A stretch of DNA of 64,000 nt from Oceaniglobus ichthyenteri (GTDB lineage Bacteria; Pseudomonadota; Alphaproteobacteria; Rhodobacterales; Rhodobacteraceae). The position numbers and the translations under genes were made by a program. Under the pieces are notes generated by a model that did not search any database, was not told the DNA's origin, and saw only the letters and a list, made by a program, of their open reading frames with translations. Numbering within the stretch: position 1 is the stretch's first letter; every line of letters begins with the position of its first letter. Below are positions 7,667 to 15,236 of this stretch, one piece after another. Where the stretch lies: contig NZ_QAGK01000011.1 in the NCBI RefSeq assembly GCF_003057885.1, positions 1 through 64,000 on the forward strand, in the 5' to 3' direction.

Positions 7667-8486
7667 ATCCTTTGCGCCCGCGAAAATCAATCTGACGCTG
7701 CATGTCACCGGACAACGCGATGATGGCTATCATCTGTTGGATTCGCTGGTGGTGTTCGGGGATGTGGGGGATCATGTGCATGTCAGGCTGGCGCGCGACT
7801 GGTCATTGGTTGTGACCGGCCCCAAAGCGGCCGGCGTGCCATGTGACGCGGATAATCTGGTGTTGCGTGCCGCCCGTTTCGCTGGCGGGCATCCCTGCGC
7901 GATCACGTTGGAAAAGAACCTGCCGATTGCGTCGGGCATTGGCGGCGGGTCATCGGATGCGGCGGCGTGTCTGCGCGCCTTGCACCGTTTGGATGGTCGC
8001 CCCATTCCCGATGGTCTGGAACAGATCGGGGCCGATTTGCCGGTGTGCATGGCCGCCTCGCCCACCCGCATGTCGGGCATTGGCGAGGTGTTGCAGCCCG
8101 TGCCAACCCTCCCGCCTTTGTGGGTCGTGCTGGTGAATCCGGGGTTGGGTGTGGCAACCGGATCGGTGTTTCGCGCAATGCGATCACGCAGCAATCCGGC
8201 GATGGCACCCAAACTGCCCGATTGGCATGGGGGCGATGGGTTGATTGAATGGCTGGCCGCACAGCGCAACGATCTTGAACCGCCCGCCTGCCTTATCCTG
8301 CCGGAAATTCCGCGCACCTTGGATCAGTTGCGCAAAACCGATGGCTGTAAACTGGCCCGCATGTCGGGATCGGGGGCCACCTGTTTCGGGCTGTTTACCG
8401 ATGGGGCCTTGGCAGAGGCGGCCGCCGAAACCCTGCGCGCCAATGGGGCGGGGTCATGGGTGGCGGCAGCGCCCATCCTGTCTTAG
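7653..8486 (+). CDS. ispE: 4-diphosphocytidyl-2-C-methyl-D-erythritol kinase
   Basis: This GHMP-family kinase phosphorylates the 2-hydroxyl of CDP-methylerythritol in the non-mevalonate isoprenoid pathway. The 277-residue length fits. K11 in the FAPAKINLTL opening, the ATP-binding glycine-rich GIGGGSSDAAA (about 95-105) and the catalytic aspartate in IGADLP (D128) are in place. It overlaps the upstream TPR gene by 14 bases and the 3' end of the convergent polyprenyl diphosphate synthase gene by 4 bases. The latter uses the isoprenoid units made by this pathway, so the neighbourhood is functionally coherent. Confidence 0.97.
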   Translation: MTTAESFAPAKINLTLHVTGQRDDGYHLLDSLVVFGDVGDHVHVRLARDWSLVVTGPKAAGVPCDADNLVLRAARFAGGHPCAITLEKNLPIASGIGGGSSDAAACLRALHRLDGRPIPDGLEQIGADLPVCMAASPTRMSGIGEVLQPVPTLPPLWVVLVNPGLGVATGSVFRAMRSRSNPAMAPKLPDWHGGDGLIEWLAAQRNDLEPPACLILPEIPRTLDQLRKTDGCKLARMSGSGATCFGLFTDGALAEAAAETLRANGAGSWVAAAPILS

Positions 8487-9493
8487 GTGATGCGCGCGAC
8501 CACGTAATCGGCCAGATCGCGCAGCATGTCGCGCAATTCGCCCGCCGGTAAGGGCGCAAGCGCGTCTTTCGCCGTTTCGGCCCAGTTCAGCGCGGTCTGG
8601 CGGGTGCTTTCCAGCGTGCCGTGGTGCTGCAACAGACCCAGCGCGCGTTCAAGATCGCCATCTTCCTGGCGGCCTTTGCCGATGGTGCGCACCCAGAATG
8701 CCCATTCGCCTGAATCCGCCGCCGCCACCGCGCGAATCACCGGCAGGGTCAGTTTGCGTTCGCGGAAATCATCGCCGATATCCTTGCCGATTCCCGCGCC
8801 GCCGGTCCAATCCAACAGATCATCCACCATCTGAAACGCCACGCCCAAGGCATCGCCATAGGTATAAAGTGCTTGAACCTTATCCTCATCGGCACCGGCA
8901 ATCACACCGCCCACCTGGGTGGCCGCAGAAAACAGCGCCGCCGTTTTGCCGCGCACAATCTGAAGATAGGTATCTTCCAGCGTTGCCAGATCCTGTGCCG
9001 CGGTCAGTTGCAGAACTTCGCCCTCGGCGATGGTTGCGCTGGCATTGGCCAGAATATCCAAAACCCGGATCGACCCGGTTTCAACCATCAACTGAAACGA
9101 CCGCGCGAACAGATAATCACCCACCAGAACCGATGATTTATTGTCCCACAACAGGTTTGCCGTGGGGCGGCCACGCCGTTTGCCGGATTCATCAACCACA
9201 TCATCATGCAGCAAAGTGGCCGTGTGAATAAATTCGACTGCCGCCGCCAGATGAACGTGATGATGCCCGGAATAGTCGCATAATTGCGCCGCCGCCAGGG
9301 TCAGCATCGGGCGAATCCGCTTGCCACCTGCCTCAATCAAATGCGCCGTCACCTCGGGGATGCGGGGGGCATGTTGGCTGGCCATACGTTCGCGAATCAC
9401 CGTATTCACGGCGTCCAGTTCGGGGGCCAGCAGGGTGGCGAGGCGTTCGTGTGGTTTGGCGCGGGCGTGATCCAGGCTCATTTCGTGTCCCAT
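8483..9493 (-). CDS. Polyprenyl (octa-/decaprenyl) diphosphate synthase
   Basis: This trans-prenyltransferase makes the isoprenoid tail of ubiquinone. The roughly 336-residue protein shows GGKRIRP (56-62), the first aspartate-rich motif DDVVD (97-101) and the second DDLLD (224-228), which bind Mg-diphosphate. Chain length cannot be read reliably, but a decaprenyl (Q-10) product is expected in this lineage. Starts are possible at 9493 (MGHEMSLD) or 9481 (MSLD). Much longer upstream extensions are not protein-like. It is divergent from the DUF2007 gene with only 55 bases between, so both promoters share this gap. Confidence 0.93.
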   Translation of the reverse strand: MGHEMSLDHARAKPHERLATLLAPELDAVNTVIRERMASQHAPRIPEVTAHLIEAGGKRIRPMLTLAAAQLCDYSGHHHVHLAAAVEFIHTATLLHDDVVDESGKRRGRPTANLLWDNKSSVLVGDYLFARSFQLMVETGSIRVLDILANASATIAEGEVLQLTAAQDLATLEDTYLQIVRGKTAALFSAATQVGGVIAGADEDKVQALYTYGDALGVAFQMVDDLLDWTGGAGIGKDIGDDFRERKLTLPVIRAVAAADSGEWAFWVRTIGKGRQEDGDLERALGLLQHHGTLESTRQTALNWAETAKDALAPLPAGELRDMLRDLADYVVARIT

Positions 9494-9548
9494 GGCTTTG
9501 GTGTCAGACGGCTCGACAAACCGGGTGGTCTGCCTGTACATCACGCGT

Positions 9549-9764
9549 ATGAAGGAACTGATCCGCACCAGCGACCCCGTTACCATTGCTATCGCAACCG
9601 CGCTTCTGTCAGGCGAGGATATAGATTGCTTTGAGTTGGACGTCCATATGAGCGTGCTGGAAGGATCGATCGGAATTTTGCCCCGCCGCCTGATGGTGCA
9701 TGAGCGCGATTTGTTTCGCGCCCGCGCGGTGTTGAAAGACAACGATATTGAGCTGCCCGACTGA
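9549..9764 (+). CDS. DUF2007 family small protein
   Basis: This is a 71-residue protein of the DUF2007 ('putative signal transducing protein') family, recognised by MKELIRTSDPVTIAIATALL, the SGEDIDCF segment, then a conserved VHMSVLEGSIG and LPRRLMV core. The family folds as a small ACT-like domain with no established biochemical role. The start is set at ATG 9549 by family alignment from memory; an extension to 9492 would run into the divergent gene's coding region. It ends 4 bases before the methylase gene and is almost certainly cotranscribed with it. Confidence 0.85.
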   Translation: MKELIRTSDPVTIAIATALLSGEDIDCFELDVHMSVLEGSIGILPRRLMVHERDLFRARAVLKDNDIELPD

Positions 9765-9768
9765 GCCG

Positions 9769-10509
9769 ATGGAATGTTCCAAAGACGCGTTTCTGAACGG
9801 ACAGTTGCAGATCTATCAACCAAAACAAGGGTATCGCGCCGGTGTTGATGCCGTTTTGCTGGCCGCAGCGGTGCCTGCTGTGGCCGGAGAATCGGTGTTG
9901 GAACTGGGCTGTGGCGTGGGTGTGGCCAGCCTGTGTTTGGGCGCGCGGGTGCGCGGGCTTGACCTTGTCGGGGTCGAGGTGCAACCGGACTATGCCGATC
10001 TGGCGCGCCGTAATGGCCACAGCAATGGCATCGGATTTGATGTTCATACCGGCGATTTATCGAATATGCCGCCATCGATACGGCAGCGCAGTTTCGACCA
10101 TGTAATCGCCAACCCGCCCTATTACATGGGCCAAAGCCGCGTGGCGTCACACAGCACAAGCCGTGAAATGGCCCATGTCGAACAAACGCCACTGTCGCTT
10201 TGGATCGACACGGCAACCCGCCGTTTGGGCCACCGGGGAAGATTGACGTTGATTCAACGGGCTGATCGGCTGCGCGATGTGTTGCAGGCGTGCGATGATC
10301 GGCTGGGCGCGCTGACTCTTTGGCCCATTCAGGCGCGAACGCACAGACCGGCGCAACTTTTTCTGCTGACCGCACAAAAAGGCGGCAGAACCCCCCTGAC
10401 CATCCGTAACCCATTGATCATGCACGAAGGTGCACAGCATGAACGGGACGGAGAAAGTTACACAAAACAGGTGCGCGGTGTGCTGCGCGACGGAATGGCG
10501 CTGATTTAG
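9769..10509 (+). CDS. tRNA1(Val) (adenine-37-N6)-methyltransferase-like protein
   Basis: This 246-residue class I SAM-dependent methylase of the TrmN6/YfiC type opens with QPKQGYRAGVDAVLLAAA, typical of this group. It then has the SAM-binding motif I VLELGCGVG (about 43-51) and the catalytic NPPY (115-118) that marks N6-adenine or N5-glutamine methylases. The likely target is A37 of a tRNA, but the exact tRNA cannot be read from sequence. ATG 9769 is 4 bases after the DUF2007 stop. Other NPPY methylases (16S rRNA, PrmC) differ in the N-terminal part. Confidence 0.85.
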   Translation: MECSKDAFLNGQLQIYQPKQGYRAGVDAVLLAAAVPAVAGESVLELGCGVGVASLCLGARVRGLDLVGVEVQPDYADLARRNGHSNGIGFDVHTGDLSNMPPSIRQRSFDHVIANPPYYMGQSRVASHSTSREMAHVEQTPLSLWIDTATRRLGHRGRLTLIQRADRLRDVLQACDDRLGALTLWPIQARTHRPAQLFLLTAQKGGRTPLTIRNPLIMHEGAQHERDGESYTKQVRGVLRDGMALI

Positions 10510-10560
10510 GTTTAATTTTACGCACGAAATTGCCGCACCCCACAACTGGGAGGTGACAGA

Positions 10561-10623
10561 ATGGTAAAACTGTGCTGCACTGGTGATACCGAAACCCATT
10601 CAGGAGGAAGTCAATGTCAATGA
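10561..10623 (+). CDS. Possible 20-residue leader peptide before the DUF465 gene
   Basis: ATG 10561 is preceded by GGGAGG at the ideal 7-base distance, the strongest ribosome-binding site in this stretch. It opens a 20-codon frame (starting MVKLCCTGDTETHSGG) that ends at TGA 10621-10623, overlapping the start region of the DUF465 gene (an in-frame second ATG of that gene at 10620 forms ATGA with it). The peptide has three cysteines, two adjacent. It resembles no known leader. It may be a regulatory upstream ORF or fortuitous. Confidence 0.3.
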   Translation: MVKLCCTGDTETHSGGSQCQ

Positions 10624-10781
10624 GTTCGCACGTCCAGGAGCTTCGGAAAAAACATCAGGCCCTTTCAGACCTGGTCGAAACGGAACAGCGCAGCGCTGCA
10701 ACCGACGACCTGCATCTCAAAGACCTCAAGAAGAAAAAACTGCATCTCAAGCAGCAGATCGAGCGGTTGGGCAATGCCTGA
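10614..10781 (+). CDS. DUF465 (YdcH-like) small coiled-coil protein
   Basis: This 55-residue, highly charged helical protein has a SSHVQELRKKHQAL opening and a C-terminal KDLKKKKLHLKQQIERL, the signature of the DUF465/YdcH family, predicted to form an antiparallel helical hairpin. It is short enough to be missed by automatic gene calling. AGGAGGAAGTCA directly precedes ATG 10614. Its function is not established. It is followed by a series of hairpins and a strong terminator (10917-10952). Confidence 0.88.
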   Translation: MSMSSHVQELRKKHQALSDLVETEQRSAATDDLHLKDLKKKKLHLKQQIERLGNA

Positions 10782-10816
10782 TCTGTTTTCGCGCCGGTCC
10801 GTGTGACCCGCGCAGT

Positions 10817-10838
10817 GCCGCCCGATGAACAGGGCGGC
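10817..10838 (+). terminator. Hairpin downstream of DUF465
   Basis: GCCGCCC (10817-10823) and GGGCGGC (10832-10838) form a perfect 7-bp stem with an 8-base loop. No T-run follows. A second hairpin (GGGGCC 10851-10856 with GGCCCC 10876-10881, plus GAC/GTC inside) lies just beyond. Confidence 0.4.
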
Positions 10839-10916
10839 GCAAATCGAAAAGGGGCCAGACCGCAGTTGTGATGTCGGCCCCAGCAACGCCAAGGTCGCTA
10901 GAACCGACGCGGCGTG

Positions 10917-10952
10917 AAAGGCGGCTTCTTATATGAGGAGGCCGCCTTTTTT
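10917..10952 (+). terminator. Intrinsic terminator
   Basis: AAAGGCGGC (10917-10925) pairs with GCCGCCTTT (10941-10949), and six T follow from 10947 to 10952. It is oriented to stop transcription from the DUF465 gene, 135 bases upstream, leaving a structured 3' untranslated region. Confidence 0.8.
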
Positions 10953-10987
10953 GCGGGTACATTTCACGCGATCCGGACATTCAGAAA

Positions 10988-11013
10988 GGGCGCAGAGTTT
11001 TATCTCTGCGCCC
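10988..11013 (-). terminator. Terminator of phaB
   Basis: GGGCGCAGAG (10988-10997) and CTCTGCGCCC (11004-11013) are a perfect 10-bp stem with a 6-base loop, 10 bases beyond the phaB stop. On the minus strand it is followed by TTTCTGAAT, a short U-tract. Confidence 0.7.
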
Positions 11014-11023
11014 CTGATCGTAT

Positions 11024-11749
11024 TTATACGACGAACTGTGCACCATTTGCGCTGACTGTGCTTCCGCTGATGAAACCGGCATCGTCACTGGCAAGAAAGA
11101 TCACGCAGCGTGCGATTTCTTCGGGCTCGCCCAAACGGCCCACGGGAATCTGCGGGATGATTTTTTCGTTCAGTACCTTTTCATCAATGGCGCGCACCAT
11201 TTCGGTACCGATATAACCGGGGCAGATGGCGTTCACGGTAATTCCGGCGCGCGCGCCTTCCTGTGCCAATGCCTTGGTCATGCCCAGATCGCCCGCTTTC
11301 GAAGCGGAATAGTTTACCTGACCGGCTTGGCCCTTTTGCCCGTTGATCGATGAAATATTGATCACGCGGCCGAATTTCCGCTCGCGCATACCGGGCCAGA
11401 TCGGGTGGGTCATGTTGAACACGCCGGTCAGGTTGGTATCGATCACCTCGTGCCATTGTTGCGGTGTCATCCGATGGAACATCGCATCGCGGGTGATGCC
11501 GGCGTTGTTGACCAACACCTCAACCGGGCCAAGCGCGTCTTCGACCGCTTTGATCCCGGCGACGCAGGCGTCATAATCGGCGACCGACCATTTGAAGGTC
11601 TGGATGCCGGTTTCATCGGTGAATTTCTTCGCCGCGTCGTCATTTCCGGCATAATTGGCGGCAACGGTGTATCCGGCCTCTTTCAGCGCAACGGAAATGG
11701 CAGCGCCGATTCCGCGCGTGCCTCCGGTCACAAGTGCTACACGTCCCAT
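11024..11749 (-). CDS. phaB: Acetoacetyl-CoA reductase
   Basis: This NADPH-dependent short-chain dehydrogenase reduces acetoacetyl-CoA to (R)-3-hydroxybutyryl-CoA for polyhydroxybutyrate synthesis. The 241-residue protein has the cofactor motif TGGTRGIG (8-15), NNAG (81-84), the catalytic Ser in NISS (133-134) and YSASK with Y147 and K151. The CPGYIGTEMV segment after the active site is typical of PhaB. It follows phaA on the same strand, but a terminator-like hairpin lies between them, so phaB may also have its own promoter in the 92-base gap. PHB synthase is not in the window. Confidence 0.95.
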   Translation of the reverse strand: MGRVALVTGGTRGIGAAISVALKEAGYTVAANYAGNDDAAKKFTDETGIQTFKWSVADYDACVAGIKAVEDALGPVEVLVNNAGITRDAMFHRMTPQQWHEVIDTNLTGVFNMTHPIWPGMRERKFGRVINISSINGQKGQAGQVNYSASKAGDLGMTKALAQEGARAGITVNAICPGYIGTEMVRAIDEKVLNEKIIPQIPVGRLGEPEEIARCVIFLASDDAGFISGSTVSANGAQFVV

Positions 11750-11785
11750 GGTATTCTCCTCCTTAAGTTCGAAACTTGATTACCC

Positions 11786-11823
11786 AAAAAGAAACGCCTG
11801 CGCAATTTTATTACGCAGACGCC
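11786..11823 (-). terminator. Terminator between phaA and phaB
   Basis: On the minus strand CGTCTGCG and CGCAGGCG (11821-11814 and 11802-11795) pair with one G-U around an 11-base loop and are followed by TTTCTTTTTGGG. It would end or attenuate phaA transcripts before phaB. Confidence 0.6.
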
Positions 11824-11841
11824 ATTGGATTTTTTCGCGAC

Positions 11842-13014
11842 TTAACGCTCGACGCACAGGGCAACGCCCATGCCGCCACCGATACACAGGGTCGCGATGC
11901 CCTTTTTGCTGTCGCGGCGGGCCATTTCAAACAGAAGCGTGTTCAAAACCCGGCATCCGGATGCACCGATCGGGTGGCCAATCGCAATCGCGCCGCCATT
12001 CACGTTCACGATTTCCGGATCCCAGCCCATTTCCTTGTTCACGGCACAGGCTTGGGCGGCGAAGGCTTCGTTGGCTTCGATCAAATCCAGATCGCCAATC
12101 GACCAACCGGCCTTTTCCAACGCTTTTTTCGACGCATGAACCGGGCCGACACCCATGATTGCGGGGTCCAGCCCGGCGGTGGCGTACCCGGCGATGCGCG
12201 CCAGTGGGGTCAACCCGCGCCTTTCGGCCTCTTTCTCACTCATCAAAAGAACGGCGGCGGCACCATCATTCAGGCCCGATGCGTTGGCGGCTGTCACGCT
12301 GCCGTCACGGGTGAAGGCGGGGCGCAATTTTTGCATGGCCTCTATGGTGGCACCGTGGCGGATGTATTCATCCTTATCAACGACGGTATCGCCTTTGCGG
12401 CCCTTGACGGTATAGGCGATGATTTCATCGTCGAACCGGCCGGCCTTTTGCGCCGCTTCGGCCTTGTTCTGGCTGGCGACTGCAAATTCATCCTGCTGAT
12501 CACGGGAAATCTGCCATTTTTCGGCAACATTTTCTGCGGTTTGGCCCATGTGATAGCCATTGAACGCATCCCACAACCCATCGCGGATCATCGAATCGAT
12601 CAACTGCAGATCGCCCATTTTCTGGCCCGGGCGCAGATTTTGCACATGGGGCGACATCGACATGTTTTCCTGGCCACCGGCGGCGACGATTGCGGCATCG
12701 CCCAGTTGGATATGTTGGGCGCCCAAGGCAACAGCGCGCAATCCCGACCCACATACCTGGTTAAGACCCCAAGCCGAGGATTCAATCGGCAGACCGGCCT
12801 TGATATGGGCCTGACGGGCGGGGTTTTGCCCCTGACCTGCGGTCAGTACCTGACCCAGAATAGTTTCGCTTACCTCTGCCTTGTCGATCCCGGCACGGGC
12901 GATAATCCCTTCCAGAACGGCGGCGCCCAAATCATGGGCGGGCACGTTGGCGAATGATCCCAGAAAACTGCCGACAGGCGTGCGGCCGGCGGATACGATT
13001 ACAACATTGGTCAT
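11842..13014 (-). CDS. phaA: Acetyl-CoA C-acetyltransferase (beta-ketothiolase)
   Basis: This enzyme condenses two acetyl-CoA to acetoacetyl-CoA, the first step of PHB synthesis, and also works in the degradative direction. The 390-residue biosynthetic thiolase has the acyl-carrying C88 ([11 protein letters not shown]), H347 in [10 protein letters not shown], and the proton-relay C377 in LCIGGGMG. These three positions agree closely with the Zoogloea enzyme's C89, H348 and C378. The start at 13014 is preceded by AAGGGA; a TTG two codons upstream is less likely. It is upstream of phaB. Confidence 0.96.
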   Translation of the reverse strand: MTNVVIVSAGRTPVGSFLGSFANVPAHDLGAAVLEGIIARAGIDKAEVSETILGQVLTAGQGQNPARQAHIKAGLPIESSAWGLNQVCGSGLRAVALGAQHIQLGDAAIVAAGGQENMSMSPHVQNLRPGQKMGDLQLIDSMIRDGLWDAFNGYHMGQTAENVAEKWQISRDQQDEFAVASQNKAEAAQKAGRFDDEIIAYTVKGRKGDTVVDKDEYIRHGATIEAMQKLRPAFTRDGSVTAANASGLNDGAAAVLLMSEKEAERRGLTPLARIAGYATAGLDPAIMGVGPVHASKKALEKAGWSIGDLDLIEANEAFAAQACAVNKEMGWDPEIVNVNGGAIAIGHPIGASGCRVLNTLLFEMARRDSKKGIATLCIGGGMGVALCVER

Positions 13015-13139
13015 GAACAATCCCTTATGGTTCCAAAATTACCGGCGCCACTTCCCCGGTTGGCTGCATCTAGGTTATGCAATCAAGGGCTGACTTACAA
13101 CGGAATCTGACACCGGATGGTCACATGGGCTTTCAGGCT

Positions 13140-13979
13140 CTAAGCTGTTTTTTGATCTTCACAGGGGTCCCACCGGGCGCGGATTGTCGGCGCACCAAAA
13201 TAATACCCCTGCAGGCAATCGACGCCAATTTTCGTCAGATATTTGGCATCCTCGTTGGATTCGACAAATTCGGCCACAGTCACCATATCAAAATGCCGCC
13301 CGATCGACAGCAGCGCCTTGACCAATGCCTGATTGTCGGGATTGTGGGCGATGCCGCGAATGAATTGGCCATCTATCTTCAGGATATCGAAATACAAATC
13401 CTTGAGATAGCGCAGCGACGTATACCCGGCACCGAAGTCATCAATGGCAAAGCTGATCCCGCGCGCTTGGAGGTCTGACATGAAGTCTTGCACCAGATCG
13501 GGCATCAGAATGGCCGAGCTTTCGGTGATTTCCAGGATCAGGCGTTCCCCCAGGGTGGGGTCAGCGGCCAGATGGTGATCCAGCACGCCCATCCACCGCG
13601 GATAGCCGATGGAACGGGCCGACATGTTGATCGACAGGCGCAATCGGGGGTGGGCCGCCAAGGTTTCCAGCCCTTTCTCAAGGGCGAGACAGTCGATTTT
13701 GCGGCCCAGTTCACGGGTTTCGACCGTGCCGATGAATTCTTGCGCGGGAATGATGCGGCCGTTCTTATCAAGAATGCGAATCAATCCTTCGTAAAATGCG
13801 GGCCGATCCTGCCGCCCGGCGGGCACCACCGGTTGATAGGCCAGCATGACATCCCCATTGGCCACGGCCCGTTCAACGGTGTTCAACACATCGCGATCCC
13901 GTTCGCTCACCGCGAAGGACAGTGGGCTTTCCAGACCGATTTGAGCATCGGCAATGCTTTTGGGATAGTCAGGTTGCAT
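13140..13979 (-). CDS. Stand-alone EAL-domain c-di-GMP phosphodiesterase
   Basis: This 279-residue protein consists of little more than an EAL domain. All metal and catalytic residues known for active EAL enzymes appear present: E64 in the signature (here EGL, not EAL), R68, N118, E150 in LEITES, D180-D181 in DDFGAGY, K201 in LKIDG, E237 in AEFVES and Q257. It should hydrolyse c-di-GMP to pGpG in the cytoplasm. There is no GGDEF, sensor or membrane segment; the first 25 residues are of unknown role. The start at 13979 follows GGAGAAAGTGGA; a longer reading from 14045 lacks a ribosome site and would overlap a palindrome. Confidence 0.9.
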   Translation of the reverse strand: MQPDYPKSIADAQIGLESPLSFAVSERDRDVLNTVERAVANGDVMLAYQPVVPAGRQDRPAFYEGLIRILDKNGRIIPAQEFIGTVETRELGRKIDCLALEKGLETLAAHPRLRLSINMSARSIGYPRWMGVLDHHLAADPTLGERLILEITESSAILMPDLVQDFMSDLQARGISFAIDDFGAGYTSLRYLKDLYFDILKIDGQFIRGIAHNPDNQALVKALLSIGRHFDMVTVAEFVESNEDAKYLTKIGVDCLQGYYFGAPTIRARWDPCEDQKTA

Positions 13980-14025
13980 TCCACTTTCTCCATCACAGGT
14001 ATCGCCAACCTGACAAAAGGGTTCT

Positions 14026-14053
14026 AACAAGATATGAACATTCATATTTTGTT
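14026..14053. promoter_or_regulatory. 28-bp near-perfect palindrome, possible operator (LexA-like)
   Basis: AACAAGATATGAA (14026-14038) and TTCATATTTTGTT (14041-14053) are reverse complements with one mismatch, centred on CA. It contains ATTC-N7-GTTC on the plus strand (14040-14054) and GTTC-N7-GTTA on the minus strand, each one base from the alphaproteobacterial LexA box GTTC-N7-GTTC. It lies 47 bases before the DNA-repair gene tag and 46 bases before the EAL gene. Confidence 0.5.
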
Positions 14054-14100
14054 CTAATTTGACTAAACTGCCGACAAATGGCCGTAAGGGGCGAATTTTA

Positions 14101-14676
14101 ATGGATAAAAGATGTGATTGGTGCGGCGACGATCCGATTTATGTGAATTATCATGATACGGAATGGGGCATTCCCGAATGGGACAGCCGCGCTTTGTGGG
14201 AAAAATTGATTCTCGATGGGTTTCAGGCCGGGCTAAGTTGGATCACGATTCTTAAAAAGCGCGATAATTTTCGCACGGCGTTTGATGGGTTTGTACCCGA
14301 ACGCATTGCATCCTGGGGCGAAGCGGACGTGCAGCGCCTGTTGGGGAACGCCGGAATCATCCGCCATCGCGGTAAGATTGAGGCGACGATCGGCAATGCC
14401 CAAGCCTTCATCGCGCTGGAGGAACGCCAAGGGTTTGACCGGTTTTTGTGGGACTACATGGATGGCACGGCACAACAAAACCGCTTTGCGACGATGGCCG
14501 ATGTGCCGCCATTCACACCGCTTTCAACACGGATTTCAAAAGATCTGAAAAAGGCCGGGTTTCGGTTTTGCGGCCCGACCATCGTTTATGCGTTCATGGA
14601 GGCGGTGGGCATGGTCAATGACCACCTGATTACCTGCCCGTGCCATGATTATGTGGCCAAACTGGCGCGCCCTTAA
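14101..14676 (+). CDS. tag: DNA-3-methyladenine glycosylase I
   Basis: This enzyme excises 3-methyladenine from alkylated DNA, leaving an abasic site. The 191-residue protein begins MDKRCDWCGDDPIYVNYHDT and carries the zinc-snap residues of the family: C5 and H18 near the N-terminus and H175 and C179 near the C-terminus. The central helix-hairpin-helix part includes GFQAGLSWITIL. ATG 14101 matches the usual family start; an ATG at 14059 is in frame but would add 14 atypical residues. A palindromic operator-like site lies just upstream. Its 3' end overlaps the convergent thioredoxin-like gene by 4 bases. Confidence 0.95.
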   Translation: MDKRCDWCGDDPIYVNYHDTEWGIPEWDSRALWEKLILDGFQAGLSWITILKKRDNFRTAFDGFVPERIASWGEADVQRLLGNAGIIRHRGKIEATIGNAQAFIALEERQGFDRFLWDYMDGTAQQNRFATMADVPPFTPLSTRISKDLKKAGFRFCGPTIVYAFMEAVGMVNDHLITCPCHDYVAKLARP

Positions 14677-15221
14677 CCCGCGATCAGGGCGCGCAGAATC
14701 GCCTTGGCACTGTCGCTGTTCCATTCGGCATCGCCGCGCAAACGGGCGATTTCCTGACCCTCGCGGTTCAGGATCACCGTGATCGGCAGGCCCAGCACCG
14801 CCATTTCGCGCGCAACCGCCTGTTTCGGGTCCAACAGGATTGGCAGATGTTGAATGTTCACCTCTTCAAAAAACCGCTCGATCCCCGGTACGGCGTTGCG
14901 GCCCGTGGCCAGTGTGACCACTTCAAATGCGTCGCCGCCCAATTCGCCCTGAAGCGCGTCAAGGGCGGGCATTTCGTGGCGACAGGGAGCGCACCAGGTG
15001 GCCCAGAAATTCAACAACACGATTTTGCCCTGCCAATCGGCCAAGGTGTATTCGGTGCCATCGGGGGCGGTGAACACGGCCTGCGACACGTCTTTGGCGT
15101 CGGAATGAAAATTCAGCTTTTTCATATCGCCATCGCGCAGGCCGTTCAGCGTTTCAAGGTCAGCAGCATTTGCGCCCACCGTCAGCGCGATATAAAGAAC
15201 GGCAGACATTAAAAACTTCAT
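14673..15221 (-). CDS. TlpA-family periplasmic thioredoxin
   Basis: This 182-residue protein has an N-terminal signal/anchor ([19 protein letters not shown]) and a thioredoxin fold with the redox motif WCAPC (C77 and C80) within [11 protein letters not shown] and the cis-proline in LGLPITVIL. Such proteins reduce disulfides in the periplasm, for instance for cytochrome oxidase copper sites or cytochrome c apoproteins; the exact client cannot be told. ATG 15221 has GGAAAGG upstream. It is divergent from argH with 15 bases between the two starts, so the two promoters overlap the partner coding regions. Confidence 0.9.
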   Translation of the reverse strand: MKFLMSAVLYIALTVGANAADLETLNGLRDGDMKKLNFHSDAKDVSQAVFTAPDGTEYTLADWQGKIVLLNFWATWCAPCRHEMPALDALQGELGGDAFEVVTLATGRNAVPGIERFFEEVNIQHLPILLDPKQAVAREMAVLGLPITVILNREGQEIARLRGDAEWNSDSAKAILRALIAG

Positions 15222-15236
15222 AACCGGGGCCTTTCC

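Noticed and set aside
9494-10414. Long N-terminal extension of the polyprenyl diphosphate synthase frame
   Set aside because: The extension runs antisense through DUF2007 and the methylase gene and has no protein-like composition; the synthase domain starts near 9493.
11776-12957. 393-codon plus-strand frame opposite phaA
   Set aside because: Antisense shadow; phaA is unambiguous with Cys88, His347 and Cys377.
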